DNA of 64,000 bases. Origin: DASCOT01 sp965197275 (GTDB lineage Bacteria; Acidobacteriota; UBA890; WLXD01). Both the position numbers and the translations under genes were made by a program. The notes beneath the pieces were generated by a model. That model was not told where the DNA came from, did not search any database, and saw only the letters and a list, made by a program, of their open reading frames with translations. Below, one piece after another: positions 54,103 to 62,226 of this stretch. Within the stretch, counting starts at the first letter, position 1. Each line of letters begins with the position of its first letter. The stretch lies in assembly GCA_965197275.1 (NCBI GenBank), contig CBDAMQ010000023.1, forward strand, positions 124,001-188,000, read 5' to 3'.

Positions 54103-54876
54103 CTACTTGAGCGTCACCCAGATCAGGTCGATCGTGGTGTCGCCGGTGTTCCCTGATTCGTGCTGTGCGCTCAAGGGAACCGCGTTCGACCAGCCGACGG
54201 ACCCGGTTTCGGAGAACGGCGACGGATCGCCTTGCACGCCGCCGCGGCGTCCCGACCAGATGCCTCCCTTGATGTGGATGTACACCTGGTTGCCCGGATG
54301 CGAGTGGATGCCTTCCCACTCACCGGGGCGGAGGACAAACCGCTGTACGACGACACGGTCGTTCTCGAGCAGCAAGTCACCGTCCGGGTCCGCCAGGTTC
54401 GGATAGGTCAACACGACCTGCGTGTCGGCGGGGGCTACTGGCCCGTCCTTCTTCAGCGTCACCCAGATCAAGTCGATCGGAGCATCGCCGGTGTTGCCCG
54501 ATTCGTGCCCCTCGCTGAGGGGGATCGGGGCCATCCATCCCACCGCACCGTCCTCACGGTTGGCGCCGAGGACAGCCTCGCCTCCCCCGCTGCGGCCGGA
54601 CCATTGCCCGCCCTTGACATGCACGAAAACCTGGTTGCCGGGGTGAGCGTGGATCCCCTCCCATTCGCCCGGGCCGACGACGAACCGCTGCACGACGACG
54701 AGCTCGTTCTCGAGCAGCACCTCACCGCCAGGATTCGCCAGGTTCGGGTAGGTCAACAGAAACTGGTTGTCGCTGGCCCCAGCCGGCGCTTCGTCGGGCC
54801 GCGTCACAGCTTGCTGACCTGCACAGGCGGCGGTGAGGAGGATCAGGACAAGGTTTGATATCAGCCTGCTTCGCAC
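54103..54876 (-). CDS. lipoprotein with two tandem cupin-like domains
   Basis: 257 aa from GTG 54876 with GGGGGA upstream. The signal ends L-T-A-A-C-A, a lipobox. Two repeats follow, each L-T-Y-P-N-L-A-(N/D)-P, L-L-E-N-(E/D), V-V-V-Q-R-F-V, G-E-W-E-G-I-H-(A/S)-H-P-G-N-Q-V and V/I-K-G-G-x-W-S-G-R. Each ends D-L-I-W-V-T-L-K. The H-(A/S)-H pair supplies metal ligands. It is a paralogue of 36075-36884, which is likewise exported. It follows an NTF2-like gene and a GNAT gene on the same strand. Confidence 0.78.
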   Translation of the reverse strand: MRSRLISNLVLILLTAACAGQQAVTRPDEAPAGASDNQFLLTYPNLANPGGEVLLENELVVVQRFVVGPGEWEGIHAHPGNQVFVHVKGGQWSGRSGGGEAVLGANREDGAVGWMAPIPLSEGHESGNTGDAPIDLIWVTLKKDGPVAPADTQVVLTYPNLADPDGDLLLENDRVVVQRFVLRPGEWEGIHSHPGNQVYIHIKGGIWSGRRGGVQGDPSPFSETGSVGWSNAVPLSAQHESGNTGDTTIDLIWVTLK

Positions 54877-54965
54877 GGTGTCCCCCTGCGTAACGGTGGG
54901 CCGGGTGAACCTGATCGCGGAACCCCGGGCCTTGCGGTCCCTCAGCGTCCAGGAGCGGACGGGGG

Positions 54966-55385
54966 CTACATCCAGCCGAGTTCCTTCATCGCCCAAGGGG
55001 CATTCCATATCTTGATCATGCGCTCGACTTTGTCGCTGTCGTTCATGGTCAGGACATAGACATAGTGCGTGCTCGTTGCCTTGTTGGTCGGAGGCACCGG
55101 ACCACCGTCGCCAGAGTGCGTGGCGTGGAAAGTCGCGAAGAACACCGCGTTTCTCGTCGCCTCGTCATAAGAAGAGGTGTGTAGGTCGTAGCTATTGCCG
55201 GGAACCGTCACGTTGCCAAAGCCATCCATCCACTCGCAGTAGGCCTCGACCGTGTCTATCTCGACCAGCGGCTCACTCTGCGCGTTGAACGTCGCACCGT
55301 CAGCGACATACTCCTTACAGGCCTCCCATCCCGCTGCTGTGTCACAAGCCTCCAAGAACTTCTTGGCGTTATCGAAAGCGCCCAT
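54966..55385 (-). CDS. NTF2-like/SnoaL-type protein
   Basis: 139 aa without a signal peptide. The pattern A-K-K-F-L-E-A-C at the start, Y-V-A-D-G-A-T-F, E-A-Y-C-E-W-M and a beta-rich second half ending I-K-I-W-N-A-P-W-A fits the cone-shaped NTF2-like fold, used by ketosteroid isomerases, dehydratases and many uncharacterised proteins. It starts 11 bases downstream of the GNAT gene, so both are co-transcribed. The reaction is not predictable from the sequence. Confidence 0.75.
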   Translation of the reverse strand: MGAFDNAKKFLEACDTAAGWEACKEYVADGATFNAQSEPLVEIDTVEAYCEWMDGFGNVTVPGNSYDLHTSSYDEATRNAVFFATFHATHSGDGGPVPPTNKATSTHYVYVLTMNDSDKVERMIKIWNAPWAMKELGWM

Positions 55386-55396
55386 CTTCTACTCCT

Positions 55397-55891
55397 CTAG
55401 GTTTGGTCCGATGACGTGGCCGCCGGCGGCGGAGTTCGGTTCAGCCGATAGGTGACAAAGCCATCCGTCCCGCCGGTGAGCTTGTCGTATAGCCCGCGTG
55501 CCCGAGTATTGTCGTGCATGGTATGCCAGTAGACGGACGCCCAACCGCAACGCTCCGATTCGTCGCGAACAGCTTCGATAAGTGCGGCTCCCACGCCGCC
55601 GCCCCGCACGGGTTCATCGACGTACAGATCTTGCAGGTAACAGACGAGCTCAGGCTCCCAGGTATCAGGATGTGCGAAGAAGTGCACAATGCCGACTAGG
55701 CGCTGAGTACTCGTATCCACCGCGACGAAGCAGCGAAATGGGTGTTGCGGATCCAGCAATCGCCGCCACAGCACCGCCGTCGCGACCTCAGATAGGGACG
55801 ACTCGTAGAAGACGAGGTAAAGCCGCCACAGCGTGAGCCAATCCGAGTGGTCCTCCGTGGCGACTGATCGGATGTCGTACGAATCAGGCAT
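55397..55891 (-). CDS. GNAT-family N-acetyltransferase
   Basis: 164 aa from ATG 55891; a GTG at 55930 would add 13 residues. The acetyl-CoA loop is D-L-Y-V-D-E-P-V-R-G-G-G-V-G-A-A-L, followed by the S-V-Y-W-H-T and N-x-x-A-R-G-L-Y-D-K-L pattern. The N-terminal I-R-S-V and the helix with W-R-L-Y-L are also typical. The acceptor is unknown. It is the first gene of a small unit with the NTF2-like protein. Confidence 0.87.
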   Translation of the reverse strand: MPDSYDIRSVATEDHSDWLTLWRLYLVFYESSLSEVATAVLWRRLLDPQHPFRCFVAVDTSTQRLVGIVHFFAHPDTWEPELVCYLQDLYVDEPVRGGGVGAALIEAVRDESERCGWASVYWHTMHDNTRARGLYDKLTGGTDGFVTYRLNRTPPPAATSSDQT

Positions 55892-56136
55892 TTTTGTACT
55901 CTTGGTGACCGATGGAAACACGCTGCTCACGCAAACGGTTCATGGCTGGGCAGTGGCGCATTGTACCTAGCCACCGCCTGGGCCGACCGTCTCGTTCGCC
56001 GTGCGGTGGTGTCAAGGGTCGTCGTACCCGGCGATCCTGCTACCCGACTCCCGTTGTAATTACACCAGCGTCGTGATATCCGTCGTTCTCCAAGTGGAAG
56101 GCACATCGGTACCAGGCTCGACGGATGGAGGGCGGC

Positions 56137-57645
56137 ATGAGCAACCAAGACAAAGGTAGAGCGGATCGTGCGGAGACCAAGCTGAGCAGGCGCACCTTCG
56201 CCAAGACGTCGGTCGCCGCGGGTACAGCTGCCGTCACGCTGCCGAAGACTTTGCTCGGCGCCCCATCGGAGGCCGCTGCTCCGAAAGCAACCTACGGTCG
56301 TGCGAAGCGCGTCGAGCTGCCGAACGACGGCATCGGCTACGGTGGCACGGGCGCGCCCCTCTTGAAGGGCCCGCTGCCGAAGCGAGAGAGCGTCAACGGC
56401 TGGAAGGAAGGCACGACGATCCCGTCCGAGTACTACGTGCAGGCGGAGCACTTCGACGCCGACGAGGCGTTCGTGGCGGAGAACTTCTGGCAATACACCG
56501 ACCAGGCGAGCCGGATTCCCAACCCCGGTGACTTCTACGTCTTCGAGTTCGGCCGCTCCGAGTCGATCCTGATCGTGCGCGGCCAGGACAACGAGATCCG
56601 CGGCTTCTACAACGTCTGTCGTCATCGAGGCTCGCGTCTGTGTCGCCACGACGCGGACTCGATTCCCTCGGATCCGCGTCTGTCGGTCAAGCAACTCGGC
56701 CAGACGGGAAACTCTCCGGTGTTCCGCTGCCCGTACCACGCGTGGACCTATGACACCGAGGGCAGCCTCATCTATGCCTATGGCATGCAGGATGATTTCG
56801 ACCCGGCCGACAACGGCCTGCTGCCGTGCCACACGCGGGTGGCGGCCGGGCAGGTGTTCGTAAACCTGTCGAAATCCGATACGCCGCCGGATTTCGACGC
56901 CGCAGTGAGTCGCCTGCGCGGTATTGCCGACAAGTACAGCCTCGCCGATCTGAAGGTCGGAGCGCGCGAGTACTACCCGATCAACGCCAACTGGAAGCTG
57001 GCGCTGGAGAACTTCAAGGAGTGCTACCACTGCGGCCCGGCTCACACGCCGCTGGTGACCACTCACAACTGGAGCAACGAGGTCACCGCAGAGCAGCGCG
57101 CCGAGCGTGCTGCGGCCGTCGCGGCGTGGGTTCCGGAGAAGGCATGGCGCGACCGACGACCCGCCGCGGGCATGGGCAGCCAGGGCATGGGAGACGATGA
57201 GCCGGAGTACAGCTTCGGCGGGATGCTCAACCCCGGCTTCGTGACCGGTTCGATCGACGGCAAGGCGGCGTCGATCTTGTTGCCCAACATCGATGGCTGG
57301 AACAACGAGACCAACGTGGTCACGACGGCCGAGTCGACCGGCTACTGGCAGTGCTACGACGACCACGTCGCCGTGGCGCGATTCACGCCGCGGACGGAGA
57401 ACTTCACCGACTGCGAGATTGTCTGGCTCGTGCACCCGGACGCTCGCGAGGGCATCGACTTCGAACCCGACAACGTCAAGGCGCTCTGGCACGTGACGAT
57501 CCAGGAGGACATCTGGATCACCGACAACAACCACGCCGGCATCGAATCAGGCGCCTACTCAGCAGGTCGGTACTCCGCTCACGAGGGCGGACCCTCCGGT
57601 TTCATCAGCCGGTACATGAAGGAGATCGTCAAGGCTGGGGACTAA
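56137..57645 (+). CDS. Tat-exported Rieske non-haem iron oxygenase, alpha-subunit type (copy 2)
   Basis: 502 aa. The ATG at 56137 follows GGAGGGCGG, exactly as before copy 1, so the in-frame ATG at 56125 is not used. L-S-R-R-T-F-A-K-T-S-V-A-A-G is a Tat signal. The Rieske halves C-R-H-R-G and C-P-Y-H are again separated by 34 residues. The iron site E-C-Y-H-C-G-P-A-H and the D-N-N-H-A-G-I-E-S-G-A-Y segment are conserved with copy 1. The Gly/Met-rich insert is shorter (M-G-S-Q-G-M-G). Many stretches are identical to copy 1. No ferredoxin or reductase gene lies nearby. Confidence 0.85.
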   Translation: MSNQDKGRADRAETKLSRRTFAKTSVAAGTAAVTLPKTLLGAPSEAAAPKATYGRAKRVELPNDGIGYGGTGAPLLKGPLPKRESVNGWKEGTTIPSEYYVQAEHFDADEAFVAENFWQYTDQASRIPNPGDFYVFEFGRSESILIVRGQDNEIRGFYNVCRHRGSRLCRHDADSIPSDPRLSVKQLGQTGNSPVFRCPYHAWTYDTEGSLIYAYGMQDDFDPADNGLLPCHTRVAAGQVFVNLSKSDTPPDFDAAVSRLRGIADKYSLADLKVGAREYYPINANWKLALENFKECYHCGPAHTPLVTTHNWSNEVTAEQRAERAAAVAAWVPEKAWRDRRPAAGMGSQGMGDDEPEYSFGGMLNPGFVTGSIDGKAASILLPNIDGWNNETNVVTTAESTGYWQCYDDHVAVARFTPRTENFTDCEIVWLVHPDAREGIDFEPDNVKALWHVTIQEDIWITDNNHAGIESGAYSAGRYSAHEGGPSGFISRYMKEIVKAGD

Positions 57646-57649
57646 CGCG

Positions 57650-57988
57650 TCAGTAGACTCTGCTGCCGAGTCCGGCGCGCCGACTCGTCGTCAACAGCGA
57701 CACCTTCTCAGGGTTCTCGTCTGAGGGAGCACCCAGGATCAACACCTCCGACATGAACCCGGCGATGTTCTTCGGCTCGAAGTTGACAACGCAGAGCACT
57801 TGGAGATTGAGCAGCTCTTCCTCTGTGTAATTCGTCGCCTGTGCAGCAGAGCGTTTGCGACCGATGTCTGAATCGCCGAAATCCACGGTGACCTTGTAGG
57901 AGGGATTGCGAGCACGAGGAAACGGATCAACAGCAACGATCGTTCCGACGCGGATGTCGATCCTCATGAAATCATCGAATGTCGCCAT
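57650..57988 (-). CDS. tRNA-binding domain protein, CsaA-like
   Basis: 112 aa from ATG 57988. D-I-R-V-G-T-I-V near residue 10, F-P-R-A-R-N-P-S-Y-K near 25, then A-T-N-Y-T-E-E-E-L-L and V-V-N-F-E-P-K-N-I-A-G-F-M-S-E-V-L-I-L-G are the marks of the small OB-fold tRNA-binding family, including the chaperone-like CsaA. It starts 15 bases after the S9 peptidase stop and is convergent with the Rieske gene (4 bases apart). A longer frame from 58060 would overlap the peptidase gene. Confidence 0.88.
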   Translation of the reverse strand: MATFDDFMRIDIRVGTIVAVDPFPRARNPSYKVTVDFGDSDIGRKRSAAQATNYTEEELLNLQVLCVVNFEPKNIAGFMSEVLILGAPSDENPEKVSLLTTSRRAGLGSRVY

Positions 57989-58002
57989 GTGGCCCGTGAG
58001 AC

Positions 58003-60081
58003 CTACTTGCGACCGATCAACTGCGCGGTCGTCGTCGGCTTGAGGTACTTCTCCCACCACCCCAGCTCGGTCATCATCCGGTGCACGTTGTTCCAGTGGC
58101 CACGGATTCCGTGCGCCATCCCTTCGTAGATGACGAGCCTCGTGGGTACACGCTGCTTCTTGAGCGACGTGTAGAGCTGGATGGCACCTTCGAGCGGCAC
58201 GCGATAGTCCACTGAACCGTGTACGAAGAGCGTCGCCGCCTGAACACCTCCCGAGTTGAGGTAGGCAGACTGTCGGATCATGACATCACGCGCCTCGGGG
58301 TCCCACGGAGGCCCGAGGAACTCGAGCTCCTTCGTACGCGCGACGTCTGACAAAGCGTAGTTGCTCGTCCAGTTGGAGGCGCCGGCACCGGAAACCGCCG
58401 CCCTGAAGCGGTCCGGGTACCGGGTGATGAGCCAGTTGGTCAGAATCCCACCGTACGAATGACCCGTCGAGCCCACCCGGGCCCGATCCACGGGATACTG
58501 CTCGATCAGATGGTCCACACCGGCGAGCACATCCTCGCCGTCGTTCGTCCCCCATCCTGCCCACGTACCCCACTTGAAGTCGTCCCCGTAGCCCGTCGAG
58601 CTGCGGAAGTTGGCAAGGAAGACGAGGTAGCCGTTGGCCGTGAAAAACAGGTTCTTGAAGTTGAATCCGTACCCCGAGGCGGAGTGCGGACCCCCGTGGT
58701 TCACGACGATGAGCGGGTACGATCCCTGCGGGTCGTAGTCGTGCGGATAGAGCAGGAATCCCTCGACCGGTGTCCCGTCGAAGCTCTCGTAGAGGATTCT
58801 CTCCGACGGGCGACTCGCGAGCTCGACCTCGGCGAGAAACTCGGCGTGCACGTCGGTAAGCCGGCGCTCGTTGCGTCCGTCGATGTCCGCGACGTAGACC
58901 TCGGAAGGTCGTTCGAACTCTCCCACGGTGTAGGTCATGCGTTGGAACGCCGGATCGATGTCGAGATCTCCGATGCGACGTTGGCCCGTCGTCACCTGTT
59001 CTACTTCACCGCCTTCAGGAGACACACGGAAGAGGTGGCGCGCTCCCCCGATGCCGGTGGTGAAGTACATGTAGCGGCTGTCCGGAGACCACATCGGCGA
59101 GCTGGCGTCGAGATCCCAGTCCTCCGTCAGGTTCACGGGCTCGCCACCACCGGCAGGCCGAATGTAGAGATCGCGGGGCCCACCGTGTCGAAGGTCCTGC
59201 TGCGTGATCATGTCCGTGCCGAAGTTGCGGACGTACGTGATCCAGCGTCCATCCGGCGAAAAGCTCACCCCCGAGTGCGCGTAGCCGTCGTCGGTGATTC
59301 GTGTGAGCTGTCCCTCGATCGTGACCAGGAAGAGATCCGACCTGCCGTACGCCAACTCGTCGAGCACGGACTCATCGGCGGTGAACAGCAAGCTCCTCCC
59401 GTCGGGGTTCCAACTGAGGTTGCCGGGTCGCAGCCCGAGACGCGTGAGCTGTCGCGCCGGGGCGCTCCCCTCGAGGGGATCGATGAAGATCTCCGTCAGC
59501 GGCGCCTCGTCTGGTGCGGGTAGCGGGAACGCCCGCCCGTCGCGCCTGAACGGATACCAGTCGAAGTCCTCGCCCACGAACCTCACCTGGTGCCGCCGCT
59601 CGAACTCTGTCATCTCCGGCTCTGGGGGCTTCGGCAGCTCCATGTCTTGAGTGCGGGCCACCCAGCGGCCGTCCGGGCTCACGTCACCCTCGGGCGTGAA
59701 GCTCCGGTCACGGACTGCGGGCTGCGTGGGTCGAGCGGGGTCGACGAGCCAACGAGCCTCCTGGTGAGTGAAGCGCAGGCGGCCGTCCTCGGCCCACTCC
59801 GGATCCGCCACGTCTGCACCCGTGTGCTGAACGCGCACGGGCTCACCGGATCCGTCGGCCCGGACGATCCACGACTCGGTCTCGGTCTCGTTCGTCGCCT
59901 CGATGCGGACGGAGACGGTGTAGGCGACCCACTCCGCGTCCGGCGAGATCTGTAGGTCGCCGACCGATTTCACCCGGTAGTAGTCCTCGAGAGCCAACGG
60001 GCGCCCTTGAGCGAACACCTGGACTGCGACCGAAACAGTGCCGACGAGTGACAGACCGAGGCAGAGGAGCGTGCGTCGCAT
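58003..60081 (-). CDS. S9-family peptidase, secreted (second in window)
   Basis: 692 aa from ATG 60081. The signal peptide ends V-F-A-Q-G. The propeller has W-N-P-D-G-R-S-L-L-F and F-S-P-D-G-R-W-I-T-Y blades. The hydrolase domain has V-N-H-G-G-P-H, nucleophile S542 in G-H-S-Y-G-G, Asp in H-G-S-V-D-Y, and His in E-G-M-A-H-G. It likely digests peptides outside the cytoplasm. It is followed closely by the tRNA-binding protein gene. The 257 bases up to the divergent M24 gene hold no gene. Confidence 0.9.
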   Translation of the reverse strand: MRRTLLCLGLSLVGTVSVAVQVFAQGRPLALEDYYRVKSVGDLQISPDAEWVAYTVSVRIEATNETETESWIVRADGSGEPVRVQHTGADVADPEWAEDGRLRFTHQEARWLVDPARPTQPAVRDRSFTPEGDVSPDGRWVARTQDMELPKPPEPEMTEFERRHQVRFVGEDFDWYPFRRDGRAFPLPAPDEAPLTEIFIDPLEGSAPARQLTRLGLRPGNLSWNPDGRSLLFTADESVLDELAYGRSDLFLVTIEGQLTRITDDGYAHSGVSFSPDGRWITYVRNFGTDMITQQDLRHGGPRDLYIRPAGGGEPVNLTEDWDLDASSPMWSPDSRYMYFTTGIGGARHLFRVSPEGGEVEQVTTGQRRIGDLDIDPAFQRMTYTVGEFERPSEVYVADIDGRNERRLTDVHAEFLAEVELASRPSERILYESFDGTPVEGFLLYPHDYDPQGSYPLIVVNHGGPHSASGYGFNFKNLFFTANGYLVFLANFRSSTGYGDDFKWGTWAGWGTNDGEDVLAGVDHLIEQYPVDRARVGSTGHSYGGILTNWLITRYPDRFRAAVSGAGASNWTSNYALSDVARTKELEFLGPPWDPEARDVMIRQSAYLNSGGVQAATLFVHGSVDYRVPLEGAIQLYTSLKKQRVPTRLVIYEGMAHGIRGHWNNVHRMMTELGWWEKYLKPTTTAQLIGRK

Positions 60082-60338
60082 GGATATATGCCTCCCGCGC
60101 AAGCTTCAAGAAAGACCGAATAAGCAGACTCTGCATTCTAGATTGCGAGGCCTCGCCGGACCATTGACGCCGAGACTCGGCTGAGCGTTACGGCCCTGAA
60201 GGCATGGGTGGTCCTTCTCCATTGGATCCCCGCGCGCACCGGCGATAGACTTCGGGCGCTCAACCCTGCTTGGGTAACGCCATGGGCCGGCAGCACACTA
60301 GGCCCTACGATCAGTGCACCCCACCCCACGGAGGCGAG

Positions 60339-61676
60339 ATGGCTAAGCGTGAGATCGATCGACGCGCGTTTCTTGCAACGTCGGCAGCGACAACAGCGGG
60401 AATGCTCACTTCTGGCACGGTGAACGCGGCCCCGAGCGGCAGCTTCACGCCCCGCTCGGTGGTGCCCGGAAACACGATCGGTGCCCATCCGCCACCGCCG
60501 TTCTCCAAGGCTGAGTATCAGGAACGGTTGCGTCGCGTGCGGGATCGGATGGCGAAGGACAACATCGACATGTTGTTCGTCACCATGCCCGAAGACATGT
60601 GTTACCTGCACGGTCTGGAGCTGAGCTGGTATCAACAGAACTGTCCGAAGAGCTGGGCGCCGAGTTCGCTCACCGCCGTGCACGTCGACCACGACACCCT
60701 CATCCACTTCGACAGCCACGACGAGCTCATGGCGGCGACCTCCGTCGCCACCGATATCCGGCGTCCCCGACCCGGTGGGGAGCGCGCCTGCGAGGGGCAC
60801 GTCATGGAGCTGGAAGCGGCCGGGTGGCTCAACGGCACGGTGGGGCTGCAGTACAACAGCTATCGTCCGCGGCCCCTCCATATGAAGCAGATCGAGGCGG
60901 TGTTCAGCGATCGGGGTTGCGAGCTCATCGACGCTTCCGAGGTCATGATCGACGTCAAGGTGCACAAGTCGCCGGCCGAGATCGAGGTGGTCGAGGAGGC
61001 GGGCCGCATCGCCGATATCGGCCTGCAGGCGGCCAAGGACACCGTCCGGCCCGGTATGACGGAGCTAGAGCTCTACGGCGAGATCGTGCGCGCCATGACC
61101 CGTGCCGGCGGTGGGATGTCGGGCCTGCTGTGCGCCGTCAAGGCAGGGGGCAACCATTTCATCCACGGCATTGCATCGGAGCGCGTGATCCAGGAGGTCG
61201 ATCACGTCGTCGTCGATGTCTGCGGGGTCAAGAATCGCTACCACTGCAACACCTGCCGGGCCTTTTTCGTCGGTGAGCCGCCCCAGGAGCTGGTGGATCT
61301 GTACGCGATGAACGGCCGGGCCATGGATGTTGTGCACGCTACCGGCAAGCCCGGCCTGCCGCTCAACGAGCTGACGCGGACCCTGCGGGAGTTCTACAAG
61401 GAGACCGGCGCCTGGCAGCTGGCCCAGCAGGGCAAGATCGATGGCTGGCTCGGTGGCTATGAGCTGGGGATCAGCTTTCCGCCGGATTGGTGCGGCTGGT
61501 GGACCTTCACCGTGGGCGAGGAGGATCGCTCGGATTGGGTCATGCAAGAGCGCCAGGTGAGCAACTACGAGAGCTTCGCGACCGGCACCACGGGGCTGAT
61601 CGATACCTTCATCTACGAGAAGGGCGGATGCCGCTCGCTAACGACGATGGCACCGGAGCTGATTGTCGTCTCCTAG
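60339..61676 (+). CDS. Tat-exported M24-family hydrolase, metal site degenerate (copy 2)
   Basis: 445 aa from ATG 60339 with GGAGGCGAG upstream; the frame from 60270 is not needed. I-D-R-R-A-F-L-A-T is the Tat motif. It aligns with 26162-27514 end to end: N-I-D-M-L-F-V-T-M-P-E-D-M, C-Y-L-H-G-L, F-I-H-G-I, V-D-V-C-G-V-K-N-R-Y-H-C-N-T-C-R, and G-Y-E-L-G-I-S-F-P-P-D-W. The second metal Asp (Asn here), the G-H (G-Y) and the last E-D (I-D) are again changed, so loss of metal sites predates the duplication. The Cys-rich C-N-T-C differs from copy 1. It lies 2.7 kb from the second Rieske gene. Confidence 0.82.
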   Translation: MAKREIDRRAFLATSAATTAGMLTSGTVNAAPSGSFTPRSVVPGNTIGAHPPPPFSKAEYQERLRRVRDRMAKDNIDMLFVTMPEDMCYLHGLELSWYQQNCPKSWAPSSLTAVHVDHDTLIHFDSHDELMAATSVATDIRRPRPGGERACEGHVMELEAAGWLNGTVGLQYNSYRPRPLHMKQIEAVFSDRGCELIDASEVMIDVKVHKSPAEIEVVEEAGRIADIGLQAAKDTVRPGMTELELYGEIVRAMTRAGGGMSGLLCAVKAGGNHFIHGIASERVIQEVDHVVVDVCGVKNRYHCNTCRAFFVGEPPQELVDLYAMNGRAMDVVHATGKPGLPLNELTRTLREFYKETGAWQLAQQGKIDGWLGGYELGISFPPDWCGWWTFTVGEEDRSDWVMQERQVSNYESFATGTTGLIDTFIYEKGGCRSLTTMAPELIVVS

Positions 61677-61758
61677 CGCGAGGCCGTAAGAGACCTATTT
61701 GCGTGGTAGGAAGAAACGACTTGTAACGATCTTGGTACACGTTAGAGGAGGTAGGGTG

Positions 61759-62199
61759 ATGAAAAGAGTAATCAGCATAGCGGTTGTTGCTGTTGTCGCT
61801 CACAGTGCTTTGGCATTTGCGCAGAGCACGGATGCGCTAGAAAAGAACAAGGCTCTGGCACACCGGTTCCACATGGAGGTCATTCAGGGGAAGAACCTGG
61901 CATTGATCGATGAGATCTTCACGGCCAATCCCGTTATTCATTATGGGTCCCCAGATGTCACAGGGCGTGACAAGGCCAGAGAAATCGCCCTAGTAGATCA
62001 CAGGCTCTTTCCGACGAGCATGAATTTCGAACACGACAATGTTGTGGCAGAGGGAGACTTGGTCGCATTCCACTGGACCATGATTGGGGTAAGGGAGTCT
62101 GGAGAGCAGGGATCGTACGAGGGAATCGACATCGTGCGCATCGAAAACGGCAAGATTGCGGAGTTGTGGATCGAGTTGCACGCTGTCGAAGGACAGTAG
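61759..62199 (+). CDS. secreted SnoaL-like/NTF2-like protein
   Basis: 146 aa from ATG 61759 with GGAGG upstream. The signal peptide ends A-F-A-Q-S. The body (A-H-R-F-H-M-E-V-I-Q-G-K, D-E-I-F-T-A-N-P-V-I-H-Y-G, V-A-F-H-W-T-M-I-G, E-G-I-D-I-V-R-I-E-N-G-K-I-A-E-L-W) is a clear SnoaL-type ester cyclase/polyketide cyclase fold. Composition is less GC-rich than its neighbours, so it may have come by transfer. Its substrate is unknown. Confidence 0.85.
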   Translation: MKRVISIAVVAVVAHSALAFAQSTDALEKNKALAHRFHMEVIQGKNLALIDEIFTANPVIHYGSPDVTGRDKAREIALVDHRLFPTSMNFEHDNVVAEGDLVAFHWTMIGVRESGEQGSYEGIDIVRIENGKIAELWIELHAVEGQ

Positions 62200-62226
62200 C
62201 AGCCTCACCGAGGGAGGCGTCCGCCC

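Noticed and set aside
55927..57534. Open frame of 535 codons opposite the second Rieske gene
   Set aside because: Shadow of the Rieske gene. A similar antisense frame occurs opposite copy 1 because the two sense genes are homologous, so its conservation is not independent evidence.
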